Source of the DNA: Morinoia aosen
Taxonomy: Eukaryota; Arthropoda; Malacostraca; Amphipoda; Talitridae
DNA: 64,000 bases
Assembly (NCBI GenBank): GCA_030386875.1
Contig: CM059559.1
Location: 65,610,392 to 65,674,391 of the forward strand
Reading direction: 5' to 3'
Shown: one piece after another, positions 39,869 to 52,100 of the stretch
Numbering within the stretch: position 1 is the stretch's first letter
Layout: every line of letters starts with the position of its first letter
Notes under the pieces: model-generated
The model's database searches: none
Told to the model about the DNA's origin: nothing
What the model saw: only the letters and a program-made list of their open reading frames with translations
Program-made: the position numbers and the translations under genes

Positions 39869-40252
39869 TCTGCTCCAATCGTCCCTCAGGGGGATACAAC
39901 TATTGTATCTATGGGAATTAGCGCTCCCAGGGGGACTATGTAAGGGCCCGAGCTAAAGGTTAGGTAGGCTTTATTTTTGTTGAAATAGAATAGGTTTTTA
40001 TTTTGTTACGGACCATCTGTTTTCGGTTCACTGCTGTCCTGTTTTTCTGCACCTCCTCCTTTCTTCTTCAACTTTGATCTTATTTCATGAACTTCTTGCT
40101 CATCTTACTGTTTCTGTGCCCTTTCTGCATAGATTCCACGTTCCCTTAACTCCATACTAAATGGTGCCTTCTTCTTTCCTCTCTTTGGATCGCCTTTGTT
40201 GTGGATAGAGAGGCTTAAATTAACTAATAATCTAATCTAATCTGCTCCAATC
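39869..40252 (+). mobile_element. SINE-like ~360-bp retroposon, copy B, with 12-bp TSD
   Basis: The element body is 39881-40240 (360 bp). It is flanked by a perfect 12-bp direct repeat, TCTGCTCCAATC, at 39869-39880 and 40241-40252, and ends in a short tandem tail of TAATC/TAATCTAA units. A long target-site duplication plus a simple 3' tail is the signature of LINE-driven insertion. It has no coding capacity. I see no convincing tRNA B box, so it is either a SINE of another origin or the 3' end of a LINE I do not recognise. It is the reference copy that shows the empty sites of the two insertions in the third copy. Confidence 0.85.
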
Positions 40253-41540
40253 TCCATTGCAAGGAGTAACTTGCAAAAAGTTATTTCAGCATTAGTAGTA
40301 GCTAGGCTTTTTTTTGACACTTCTGCGCTGTAGTTTTCTCCTAGATGTAAAGCAATTCCAGTGAACAATTCGGAACACTCAGCAACACTGTGTATCAGTT
40401 AGTATTTTTTCCCAACCACAGTTTCGTCTTGAATTGCTAAACGTGCTAAATTTTGAGACCTCCCAAACAGAGCCGCACGAAATACCAGCGAATTGTGTTA
40501 CTTCCATTACTGGGTATCTCTTAGCCCAAGCAAATGCAATGACCCCATTTTGCTGTTTGTGAGTCGTTTTGCTTCAGTCCAGTAGAAGACTCGCCTCCGT
40601 AGCATTTGTATTAGTACCGTACTGTACAACGTTAGTTGTAATTAAGTCTGAAATTTTCAGTCCAGACATACGAGAAAAACATGTCTTCACGTCAACAGCC
40701 TAGGTTTCCCGATCATTCGGTAAGACGCACCTTTGCGTTTAAGGGTTAAGTTGTCCTAAGATAAATGTCTTTAGTTGTCAGTTACTTAGTAGAGTATTGA
40801 CGTTAATAATTACCATGAACTTTCGTTAAGTTATGTAAAAATTATTGTATTTGTGCTATTCACATCAAGCTTCATTTGTTCAATGTGTTCTCTCTGCAAA
40901 AACGAGTGTTAATAAGCGGAAACTATCGTTTTGAATCATCTTCAATTTCCAAAAAACAGAAAACAAAGAATAGTTTTCTACAGTCCCATTTTTTTCAGTA
41001 ACTCAGAAACAAGACAACACCTTAGCAGCTCTGATTGAAAACTGATGCGTGTTTAGTGCTTGTATATGACTTCGATCTTGAGTAACCCTTTGAACATCGA
41101 TTTATGAACAGGATAAATAACTGTAGCACAAAAAGTAATTGCACTTTTTTTTGCGCGGAAAGCTTATCTATCGCCTTCAAAAACATTCTTTGAGTTTTCT
41201 CTGAGGGCCCAATCCTTTAGTTGTTATATGGGAGGAAGCACAAGCTTCGACCTCGAAAATAGCCAAAACGAAGCCTAGCACGCTGTTCTGTGTAAAAGTG
41301 TACTAGTATGCTGTCCTGTACACTGTCCTGTGTAGAAGTTACTGGCTTGTCTTTCAATTAATTTTTGACCGTTAAAGCTAGGGCATTAAACTTTGTTTGC
41401 TGTTGGAATTTGCGTCGGCTCTCGCACTTCGGTGAACTGGAATTAAATATATATTTGGATGTAACTGCAAGCACGGTACAATGATGGGTTTTTGCTGCAT
41501 AAAAAGTTTTCTTTTGAAGCCTATGATATCTGCAATACAT
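40253..41540. other. Anonymous AT-rich DNA
   Basis: No gene, RNA or repeat family recognised. A short direct duplication (CTGTCCTGT) lies at about 41312-41331. Confidence 0.5.
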
Positions 41541-41661
41541 ATCCCCATGAGGGGAATTTAACCATTGTATCGATGAAAATTAGTGCTCCCAGCTGAAAGT
41601 TAAAGGTAAGGTAGGCCTTCCTTTCGCTGAAATTTAAAATGTTTTTCATTTTGTTACGGAC
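41541..41661 (+). mobile_element. SINE-like retroposon, third copy, 5' piece
   Basis: Matches the first ~125 bp of copy B (CCCCATGAGGGGAATTTAAC, then ATTAGTGCTCCCAG, then TTTTGTTACGGAC) and then stops. The continuation (GGACCATCTTCC) is found 2.25 kb later at 43909, so this copy was split by an insertion. Confidence 0.8.
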
Positions 41662-42252
41662 CTAGGCCTTACACGGTCATCAATCTTTGTACCCTAGGCT
41701 GGCATGTATTCTACCCTAGAATGCTCCTTGATTACCCTAGAAACTACAAATGCGGGCACTATAATAATTGCCGTTTAGGCTTTACTAATGTTATTGGCTT
41801 TGCCCCTAAATATGTCACATTGACAGATTTTAGAGTTTCTGAGGATTAGTTAATTAATAAATAAATGATCTGAAGACCCTAATTATGGAAATGCGCAAAA
41901 ATTCCATCTTGCCGTCAAAGTTCCAAAAGATATTGCCAAGTGTGAATTTCAGTTTACATTTCTATTGCAACTAGGCAAGCGAAAATGCATACAGATATAG
42001 TAAAATTTGGTTCTGAAAGGCTTTGCTTCTATAGATATTTTCGATTTTAGCCATAGAAATTTTTTTATCTCTCAAACATGAAAAAGATGTATAGAGTTGT
42101 GCAAAACCCTGCTCCTTCTACAATTTTCAACGTAAAAGCGTGATGTTGGCCTTATTCGACGCAGACAAACTGTTGAAAGAGAGTAACGAAGGATATTTTT
42201 GAATTTTGAATTAAAAAAATCATTGTTACATATGTTCAAAAAGTTTTTCCCT

Positions 42253-43111
42253 AACATCCCAATCTAACATTCCCTTTAGATCTAGAGAAAAATGATCAGT
42301 TAAATTATCTTGACATCAATGTTCACCGATCTGATAATAAATTCATAACCTCAGTCTACGGGAAACCAACATTCTCCGGGTTAGGTTTAAGTTATTTTAG
42401 CTTTTGTTTTAAACTTAATAGCATTTCAATCTTTATAACTCGCACCGATAGCATTGTTCAAACTACACTGACATTCGTAAAGATTTTTTTCTTGTCCTGT
42501 CTGATTTTAAACCAATGGTTATCCGCATACAATTATTTTTCGTGCAACTAACCTCCTGAATAGTAAATTAATTCTGAAATATCATGTTCAAGCTCTGAAC
42601 TATAATTACTACGTTTTATCATATTTTGAATATTAATCGGAAAAGTTGTAAAAAGACCTTATACAACTTTTGACTATTTTTTCCGGATATTTCCTTTTGT
42701 ATTATTTTAGTTAACAAACGCACTTTAGAGTCATTTCTTAGATTTAAAGTTGTGCTCCCGACCGGCATGCGATCTTCCCTCGTGTATAATTTTAGTTGTG
42801 CGCGTTGCGTATCGCAGTATGTGGGTTCCACCCACAGAACACTTTACGTCAGGGTTGCTGAACATGCAGGTCGAAGTCATCGTACAGGTCTCTTGCTTAC
42901 TTCTCCTAATTATTCTAATACAAAACATCATTGTAATAATGGTTCTTGTGAACAGGTTATTGACATTAGTAAATTTAACATATTAAATACTTGTACCGCC
43001 AACTTAGAGTTTTGTAGTCTAGAGTCGTTATTTATTTATAAACTTAAACCTTCTTTCAACGAAATGATGAGTGCATACCATGCATGCCCCCTGAAAATAG
43101 TTAATCGGTAA
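42253..43111 (+). pseudogene. Penelope-like element RT end plus GIY-YIG (copy 2)
   Basis: Retroelement polyprotein end: the last part of the reverse transcriptase and the GIY-YIG endonuclease. From 42253 one frame reads HPNLTFPLDLEKNDQLNYLD, then a VHRSD..F.TSVYGKPTFSG stretch, the conserved region just after the RT palm in PLEs, open to a stop at about 42561. After shifts, pieces of the linker (YVLSYFEY, SEKL) appear. From about 42715 a frame gives LVNKRTLESFLRFKVVLPTG and runs to the stop at 43111 with the CARC zinc pair, YVGSTHRTL, RVAEH and ESLFIYKLKPSFNE. The catalytic front of the RT is missing. It is 5' truncated and frameshifted, related to but distinct from the palindromic copies at 53-54 kb. 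Confidence 0.88.
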
Positions 43112-43185
43112 TTTTTTTGTATTCTGCGATTTTGTCATCTTGACTGTACTGACACGTCCTATATTTTATTTGCAGGCATTTTGTT

Positions 43186-43215
43186 TAGAATGAGCCAAGG
43201 CTCGAAACGTTCAAC
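43186..43215 (+). ncRNA. Degenerate hammerhead-like motif, PLE copy 2
   Basis: About 75 bp past the endonuclease stop lies a 4-bp hairpin (GAGC, loop CAAG, GCTC) followed directly by GAAACG and the palindrome AACGTT, the same arrangement as in the other PLE 3' ends here. The first core box is damaged (AGAATGA where CUGAUGA is expected), so it is a relic rather than an active ribozyme. Confidence 0.45.
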
Positions 43216-43908
43216 GTAAATGTTTCTAAAGTACTTCTTCTTTATTTCTTTTATTTTAAATTTGCTTCACAAAAAATATTTCCTAAATTAAATGAAAACG
43301 CTATCACGCTTTCCGCATTTTATATTTCTAAGGTATCGGCATTGCTGAATATTTAGCACACGTGGCATTACTTTTCACTTCATTAATAAAGTTCAATAGA
43401 TAGTATTAGTTGGAAAATTAGATGCAGTGAAGTCATATTCTTTAAGGCGCATGCGTCAAACCAAGTACGGTTTCATTCATTCAACTGTTTTTCTTTTGTT
43501 CGGTTTTGGTCAAATTTAATTGGCAGAAGAAACGTTCACCGAAAGCATTTGAAAATAAGAGGGACAACAAGGTTGAAATTAAAATTTCAAGATTTGGATA
43601 AAGTGGTAGCCGACTGGCAATTTTACGGCTGAACACTGTTTCCCTCTAATTAACGGCTTACGTGTCTGGTGTCAATTGTTCATTCAAGTAATGTTTTCGC
43701 CACTCTTCCTCGAGACAATTCTTATCGTCAAACTTGTTCATATTCATAATTTCGTCTAAAATTTTTTTTTTCATGATTTTTATAAACTAGATTCGATGTA
43801 TCGTTCTATAGCTTAGATTCTGTATTTTTTATTACCGTAGACTGTACCCTTTGGAGGGGTCTGATTACCCAAGACTAGGGTAATTACCCTATAGGAGTGG
43901 AAGCACTC

Positions 43909-44022
43909 TACGGACCATCTTCCTTTGGTTCTCTGTTGACCTCTTTTCAGCGCCTACTACTTTATTCTTTAAATTTTATTTTGTTCCATAAACTCATTTC
44001 TCAACTTGCTGTTTATTCCCAC
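43909..44022 (+). mobile_element. SINE-like retroposon, third copy, middle piece
   Basis: Continues copy B from TACGGACCATCT through CTCTGTTGACCTCTTTTCAG and TTGTTCCATAAACTCATT to CTGTTTATTCCCAC, where a second insertion begins. The missing end resumes at 46056. Confidence 0.8.
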
Positions 44023-46055
44023 TGTAACAAAATGGATTATAATGTAGAAACATTTCGTTTGTTAAATTAGGTAAAGCTGCGATGTGAACTGACATTGGAA
44101 TGTTTGGAATGTCTGATGTCTTTATTCAGAAAAACTGTTAAGGCGAAAGGTCGAGTTTTCCTTGCGAATTGGCCAGGATGTCAAAGGAATTTGGGCGACC
44201 TGCGTGGGAACACAGCAACGGTCGACATTTCTTCGAAGAACGAGGGAACCAAGGCGGCTTTGTATGGAAAAGAAGAGGGCCGCCGCCTCACGAGAGCCAG
44301 TCACGGGAGAGCCAGTCACTGCCATGGGATTTCGCGGGAACTTGGATAACGCACATGCGCGCCAATAACAGGCATGGGAGTTCGCGGGTTACAACAAGCA
44401 CAATGACGTAACCAATGAGCAGCCAAAGCGTCAGAACAAGCAAGAGCTCCGCCAACCAGGAACAGAATCCTGACATCATGACAACGAAGATTCGACTAGC
44501 TTCTAGAAGGAAGCAAGGAAAACGCACAAAAGCTGAGCGCAGGAATCGGACGGGGTCTTTTTCTTTGAGTAATGCAACAAGAGAGACACGGAATTTGCGT
44601 GCGTGAGGGCAGGGCGCCCGGCAGCCGCCAGCGTGCCTGGCATAAGGGCAACTCAAACCTTGCATCAATGTGAAGTTAACGCAACAACGTTAAATGCCTC
44701 AAGAGCATAGCAGCGTGTTACCAGCCGTTAACGTCGTGCCAACTGCGCTAGAAATTAGCATCAAACGCATCAGCTTCGCATCGGTGATCGCCAAAAGTAA
44801 GAAGCAAAAATGGCGGGAAGCACGGCATGTTAACTACTCTACGGGAAACAAGTAATTTTAATCGACATGAATCTCCAAGCTCGCAAGTGCCTTGAAGTGC
44901 CCTATTAGATCCACGCAATCATAATTCATAAGTCTACATCAATACCAATCAGTCTACGAGAATCGTCCGTCCAGTCACCGAGCTCCCTCAGCCCGCTGAT
45001 GAACAACTGCATCAGAGTGCATAAGAAGCGCATCAAAACATCTGCGCGAGTGGTAAGAAGACACCATATTCCTCCAAGCAACAACAAGAACAGCATTGAA
45101 GAACTCTGCACCAGCGACTCTACGGAGACGAGAGAGACCGTTAATTTACTTCCTGTGGCAAAAGAGTGGAACTGTAAACTAACAAAATGGTGCATTACAA
45201 AGTAAAGTAGGGAATTTGGGTTTATTGGTAGTTCGTGTGTATATTGAAAAGTTCTACGTAATAGTGCCCGGAATCACGGGTAAATAGAGTGCGTTTGCAA
45301 GTGTCGTCAGGAGTATAAAGGTTTTTACATTTTTGTGGTAGTGTAAGCTTGAAAATATTAATCATGTAGTGTGCGCTGCTAGAGCTGCGTGGTCTCTTCA
45401 TGCAAGTGAAATGGTATTAAATGCGATCTAATAATGTTTGTTTAGCGCACCATGTCCTTCGAAATTCTTTTTTGGTGACTTGCATTGTTTTTGTAGTCGT
45501 GTCGTTGCCGTAGCACCGTTCGATGAAGGTGTTTCATTCAATTCATTGGCTTCGTGATTCTCTTATGTGTGTCGTATTTTCTTGTGCAACATTAAATTGC
45601 GTCGCTGTTAAATACGCACGTTGATAATTCGCAGGGTGCATTTCTTTCATTTTTGTGTGTCATTCCATATTAAAATTGTTTGTATCGGTAATCTAAGCGC
45701 ACACTTAATATTTGCATTTTGTGTTAACCTCATTCTGTGTGCATTTCGGTCAAAATTCGTTGTGTAGTCAACCACACATTTAAACTCACGTGTCATATTC
45801 GTAATGTTAAATAAATTGTGTTTGAATGTACCAATTGAAGTTTCATTGCCCCATGCTGATTATATATAATTATAGGTTCACTGAGGCGGTTGCGCAAACG
45901 CACACAATTATACTATTTCATGCTAGTTCTATTTTCTAACCTGTTCTGTCCTGCCTCCTTCTGAGAAATTTCCCCTCTTAAATTTCCCTTTCCTTATCCG
46001 GCATTCGAGGTTTCAATCCCTCTATCGAAGACCAAGAGTTATCTGTTTCGTGACA
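44023..46055. mobile_element. Probable solo LTR, 2.03 kb
   Basis: It is the second insertion in the third retroposon copy. The inserted piece begins TGTAACAAAATGG and ends CTGTTTCGTGACA, so it has TG...CA ends whose outer 13 bp are imperfect inverted repeats, as in LTRs. Flanks are CCAC (44019-44022) and GCAC (46056-46059), a 4-bp target duplication with one mismatch. Inside are a TATAAA-like box (45314) and AATAAA (about 45810). The left part (44100-44640) is GC-richer with short internal repeats (CATGGGATTTCGCGGG and CATGGGAGTTCGCGGG). No gag or pol is present, so a solo LTR left by recombination fits. Short open frames here look like chance. A non-autonomous DNA element is the alternative. 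Confidence 0.55.
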
Positions 46056-46170
46056 GCACTATGTGCATAGATGCCCCGTTCCCTCTAGTCTATACCAAAT
46101 AGTGCGTTCATCCTCTCGTTGGAACTCCTTTGTTGCGGTTAGGGAGGCTAAAACTAACTTTTCAGTCTAA
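46056..46170 (+). mobile_element. SINE-like retroposon, third copy, 3' piece
   Basis: Resumes the retroposon with TGTGCATAGATGCCCCGTTCCC, a TTTGTTGCGG block and AGGGAGGCTAAAACTAA, matching the 3' thirds of copies A and B. Together with the pieces at 41541 and 43909 it rebuilds one full element in order and orientation. Confidence 0.8.
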
Positions 46171-49100
46171 TATGAGGAAATACACATTCAAAACACTCTG
46201 ATATTTCAACTTCTCCTTACTAGTGAAAGTATTCTCATCTGACAGCTCGAAGTCATTTAAACATGTTAGAGCAGAGTGCACTTTTAAATGAACTTTTGCC
46301 CTTACTAGTCGCATTTTCCTTTAGAAGTACGTGACTTGCTGTCACTTTCGCACCATCATTAGATACAAGTTCAAGCGTTTTGCCAGTGTAATAACTCGTA
46401 GTTGTTCACTCACAATTTTCCACTCGCTACCTCATATTGACCTCGTTGGTTGTCATCTTGCTTGCCTTCGCACGGCTCGGCAAATTTTGGAGGCGCGAGA
46501 ACTTCTCGAGCGGTGTTGCTTAATGCTTCGAGGACTGTTACAAATTAGTAGTAAATTATCTGAATGAAAGTAAAAATTGAACTCCTGTAAATAATAACGA
46601 GCCCTAATATACTAAAATTACAAAGTTTCAATTATTTTTCTCTGTTGTTTTCAATTAGTCCTTGAACTTAGTTCGCACCCACCAACAGATACTTTTACCA
46701 TAAGTTTATTAACTAATCTGTGTTGACTAGGGGATTTTGGCAGGCCCCAATTTCCGCAACTGCCAATAAAAGTTGTACCTAGCTTTCAAGGGTCTCTTCT
46801 ACGTTACTGGATGTGTCTCTTACTTTTCTGGATAGCAACCAGTTTCCCAACGCTCAATTCTTTGCAGATGTGTGGTGTGTAGCAGCCTTGAAGAAGTATG
46901 GTAACTTAGATATTTTTCAACATTCTACATTTTTCAAGATTCCTTAGACGGTATAATTCGTTTTAAAGCTTTATCCGAAGGATTTCTTCATTTTGAAATT
47001 CACGCGTGGGATTTGTTAATTAGTCTAATTTGTCCAGTTATTCAAAGTATTATAAGTACGAGGAGTATAGGAAAACCAATGCACACTTTCAATTACTTAA
47101 GCGTCTAAATATTTCTGTAATGAATTTTGCAATTCATCCACTACTATTTTGAAGCTAAATTTGTTCGATACGCACGTTTACGGCCCCATTGAATTTCGAC
47201 TCCTTCCTCTTTAACTCGATTTGAATATACTTGCTGTGTTGATCGCAAGGTTTGTAAAGATGACGTCAGTGATAAGTAAAAAAGGAAAGGGCTTCTAGTT
47301 CTGAGTGATGAATTAGACCAAAATGATTTTCATGATACTTATCATCATTTAGATGCCATTAACGATCGTGACAGCGATCATAACGCCATTAATGATCATG
47401 ACGCCTTTAAATAACGCCTTTGAATGGATAACTAAATAATTTCATCAGTCTATAGACGGTGGACAATAAAAGAGGAAGACCGTCACTGCTCGTAACAGTC
47501 CACCGTAACCTTGTAGAAGGAACGCTGGGGTTCCTTGCCTGTAACTAACTCGTAAATCTTGAATTTTTAAAAGCTGAATGCCTTCTACCTCGTGATGATG
47601 TTCACACTACTCCCAAGGCTTTCATAAACATAAAACCCACGCCCATTTCAATCTTAGATTGTCTTCTTAACTCTTTCAGCGACACCCGAGATCAAAGAAA
47701 CACCACCTGTCAGGGAAAAATTGAGAAAAAACTTGTTTATCACTGGGTCAGCCGTAGTTTTTTTGAATGAGTGATTTCCTTAGAATTCCGTTATGTTTGT
47801 AAGTTATGAGCGCTACAGCCACGACGCGAATTGTACTGCACTCCGAACTATTGATGTTTCAATTGAAAATTGGATTTAAAAAACAATTGAAAGTAAAAAT
47901 TTATTTTTCATTCATTATTTTTCACTGAATGTGATTCCCTGAATTTTTTTTCGTTCTTCCCTGTGAAATTACCTTTGCTCTTTTCGCTGGAAATGTCGGA
48001 AATTTTTTCTTAGTTGTCGTAACAGCTATTTCGGCATTGTTTTCTGGGTGGAGTGTATGGATGCCTCTTGACGACTTGCGCAAATATGTTTATGTTGAAA
48101 TTTTTGTCTCATTAAATAAACGGTCGTCTTCGTTGAAGGAAGCCTCCTTTTAATATTGGATAGCCATTTTACTGAGCAATACATCTCAGCGGTTGAATGC
48201 CACTGATTTTGGTGGTCATATACAAGTCGCAACCCATGCAATTCACGATAAAAGTACCAAATGTGTTTTTATGGATGATGTGATTTTATTATTTATAAAA
48301 TGATGTTATAAAATAATTATTATTGCTAGACATCACCGAGAACGAGTCTTTTTGTCTCTAATTTTTTGAAATTTAGATTATTGATGCATCAAGTTGTCTT
48401 TATGACATTACTTAAAATAATCGATGTAGTACTTATTTGGAGCAGATACGCTCATCAATCCTTTCTTCATTATAAATTTTCGGTCTTTTTACCTACATAA
48501 GATGAATTTTTATTATCCATAAATATCACGTTTTGTTTGAACGACGCATGGTTGCTTCTGTATCAACGGTGTAAATCGCTTTTGTACCATCGCTGCTGCC
48601 AGTTTCACTGCTGCGTCTGTAAAATGTTCACCAAGTTCAACATTGATCATGCTTGCTCAAAATAAAAAGCCCCAACCGTTGTTGACGCTCAAATGTATGA
48701 ACGAAGTTGTTTCTTTCTGTAACCAATTATTGCCCTCCCATCTAGTCATACAAGTGTAGCTTGGCGTGCGCTACTAAACATAATTATTTGAAAGTTAACT
48801 TTCTTGTATTCTTGAGCCCATTCAAACCAATTATTGTCTTCTCTTATTCACAGGCCAAACGTTACAAAGGTCTCCGAGTCGCTTGTGTTCTGGGCGTAGT
48901 ATTGCCAGAGCAAGTAGCATCTCTCAAACGCCAAGAAACCGGATGCGAGATCCTGTGGGGAAAACCCGTTATATTCAAGCTTGCAGTTTACTGCTTCTTC
49001 TGTAGGCTACCAGCTGAAAAACCTTTGTAGATGTGAAAAAAACGTAATTGAAAAGTGAAGCAAGTTTTAAAATGTTGTCTCTTTGTCAGGCAAGATGATT

Positions 49101-52100
49101 TTTCTTCTTCTCCAGTTTTCCATTCGTTGGATTCGGCTAACGGAATTTAGCCTAATATTATTAATATTTCCCGGTTCTACCAGCATAAAAACTTTGTTAC
49201 TATTAGCAATCGAATGTTAAATTAGGTCTTGTTCCATTCTGGTCAATACTACTCGTAGTTCTAAATTAACTTTGCCTCTGCTCATGCCGCACCAACACCA
49301 CCTACATTATTCAACGACAGGACTAGATTGAGCAAGGCTCTCTTCCGATTAGTTTTGTTTTCTCAAACGTGGGTGTTCTCTCAAATTCTTGAAAATAAAT
49401 TGTTCGTATTTAGGTTTTTGTAAAGTGGGTAGTAAATGGGGAAGTCAAAATTTGCAAGTTTTTACTCCCATATCAGGTATTTTTTTCTCGGGTTAGAAAA
49501 TTGCTGATTTTTCACGTTTTTAGTACAATATGAATTCATGATATCCTCGTGAAATACATGTAAAAACACGTAGAAAACTATATGGCCAACTTTTTAGGCA
49601 AATACGCGCTTCATGATTGTCTGATAAGTTTTCCAATGAAGCAGTTGTAATAACTTGAACTTACGTTCATCCCTTATTGCTTTAATCTGCCATCACTACA
49701 GTTGATGTAAAGTGAACAAATGAAATGATGATATTTGGATAGAATTTTTCAAAGAATAAAATACGAAATTCTATCTCTAAATTCGATAAATGAACGTTTT
49801 TCAATTTTTAATGATGCAATGCAATGTTTCCTTTAATTTTATACTAATGAAGAGGTGCTCGCGCGTTTTCGAAAAGTTTTTCATAGAGAAAGTGGAAATT
49901 AAGTCCTCGTTCCAAGTACGAGATGTGTTTACTTCTGAGTACTGTTTCTCTTTTGAAAGTCATGCCTAGCTAATGCCTGGCTGCCGTCCAAATTTGGTCC
50001 TGATGAAAGGTCCGTCTGACCGCCGGTTTGTAACTGAATTTGTTGAACTTATGGTCGGACTCTTACACCTGTTTCGTTCGAGGAGACAGGCTACGACAAG
50101 GATACAAGTTCAGTGATACGAGATGAAAATCTGTCATTTGAAGTGTTATGTCATTCATTTGGTGAATAAACTTAAGCACCCGGTAAACTTTTCGTAAAAT
50201 AATCTTCTCTTTCAGGCGAATAGATGTCATTTTCATGTATTTATAGGCGCAACCATGGTACGAGTTAGGTTAAACTCTTGTGCAACTAAGAGGTATCATT
50301 AACATTCGTGACATACCTGCAATGTTTTAGTAAAGTCAGGAATCCAACTTATTCAATGAAAGTACTATGAAACTGTGCCATTTCTGTGGATGGATGTGAA
50401 ATTTTATCAGTGGGAAAGCTACCTTACCAATTGATCCAAATTACAGCTCTAATTATATTATCATAAGGTTTCGGCGTATACCAGTGCAATAGATAAGTAC
50501 ACACATTTGGTCGTCAGGGCTGGCTGAGTGCACTCTTTGACTTCTGACATCAGAGAAGCTACTATAACTTCGTTCTTCATTTTAGTTGTTACGATACGCC
50601 TTTCCATGTCGTAGATAATCCTATTGTAGTTCTCATATCTCACTAAAATAATTCACTTTTCCTGTACGTCGTCAGGTATCTGGATGCGGGACCTACCAAT
50701 TTTCGCCAATACATTGTGAATCCTTGATGCAAAACAATACCTTTATTCATGAAAGGGGTTGGGCCTTCATTTCTTCAGAAAACAACTTTAGTTGTGCACA
50801 GAGTAGATTATTCAATCAATTATCGCAGGGCTCTGATGATGGCGAACGGGAAAACCTCTTAGACTTCACCCCATTATTCGCAATGATTGAATGGTTTTGC
50901 TGGCCAAGGAATGTGCTCGGTGATATTCGGATGCTCCTGATGCTTCCATTTAATTTATTTTATTTTGGTTTATTGGTGTATCGCCACTTTAGAATACTGT
51001 TTTGTGGCAATATGCGAGATTTTGTGGTAACTGTGTCTGCCAATGTGCTGGAATATTTGTCTGCAGTAATCTGGCGTTTGAGAGAGGCAATACGCCCAGT
51101 GGCTTACTCAGAATAGCCGCCTTAATTACCTAGCGACATGGCGGGCTTGACTGACGGAAGCAGCCTTCCAGATCAAAGGTCCCTTTAGCGTTCTATATAC
51201 GTGAAAATTATACTAAATACAAGTTATCTTCTCTCGATTGGCAAAGGTTTGTGACAATAGTACATTTTTTTAGAGTAGTATTGGTGCTGGACCGAGTTAT
51301 AAGAGGTTTTTGAACTGTTGCTCAATGCTCAGCCATGTAATGTAGCTCTGAGTTTGAATAATGCTACATCGGGTTAAGCGTGTTAGAAAAATTATTGAAC
51401 TGCATACCAAGCCCTAGTGTTACTATTATGTGCTATGATTGGGCCCAATAATTGGTTTTAATATTCTTTGATTTTCTCTAATTCGGACTCGCTGTAATCA
51501 TGCGTTGAACGCGTCCAATTACATGCATGAACTACTGGAGGGTAAATATGTCCGCACGTAGTACGTAAATTAATGAGTTGGCTTTATTGTAGACGTCGCT
51601 GTCAGTTAATGAAAATTTGTACTGGAAACCTTATCATTGAATCTAATTCTCGGTGTAGTCCTTTTTTTATAAAGGTTTCTGTCAACTCTTAATTTCATCC
51701 ACTTGAGAATATTTCATTTTTAAGAGGAGTTTTTACATTCTCAGTTAGTTGTTACGTCTTTATTGCATTTAATTTTGTTATTTTATGTTCTTTCCTGACT
51801 ATTCGTCTCGTGAACTTCCTTCACAGCATTTTTATCTTTCTCCTGTGCATTTTGACTTTCAATTCAGTTCAAAATGACCGCCGTTTTCAACTTCGTGAGA
51901 GACCTTCCACTATATCATTTCTAAATATCTCGGCTGCTGAAGACCTCAAATTCCAAAGCACCCAGAGACCACAATAGCTCCTCCTTCGGATTTTAAGCTC
52001 TTAAGCTGGAACCTCGCTACGTTCTTCCATTAGGCGCGACCAGCCGCGTTCGTACAACGCTGCTTGGTGGAGGTGAACGTCTATAGTTGGTAGCCATAGA

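Larger units (their letters stand above)
41662..43908 (+). mobile_element. 2.25-kb insertion containing PLE copy 2
   Basis: The stretch interrupts the third retroposon copy. The 7-bp TACGGAC occurs once in intact copy B but flanks the insertion here (41655-41661 and 43909-43915), as expected of a target-site duplication. The centre (42253-43215) is a Penelope-like element. The outer parts (41662-42250 and 43230-43908) code for nothing I recognise; both contain related TGTACCCT and TGATTACCC motifs in the same orientation, perhaps remains of terminal direct repeats such as PLE pseudo-LTRs. It could also be a composite of two insertions. Confidence 0.65.

Noticed and set aside
42072..42257. Minus-strand 61-residue frame beside PLE copy 2
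   Set aside because: Its end overlaps the antisense of the PLE RT region and it resembles nothing.
44095..44668. Cluster of overlapping frames in the left part of the LTR-like element
   Set aside because: GC-rich non-coding part of the element; no gag, protease or other retroviral motif.
50825..50860. CTGATGATGGCGAACGGGAAAA as a further hammerhead
   Set aside because: The boxes are approximate, stem II cannot form well, and there is no PLE context.
50724..51116. 130-residue open frame with a hydrophobic stretch
   Set aside because: No family resemblance, no splice or promoter context, and its length is within what chance gives in 64 kb.
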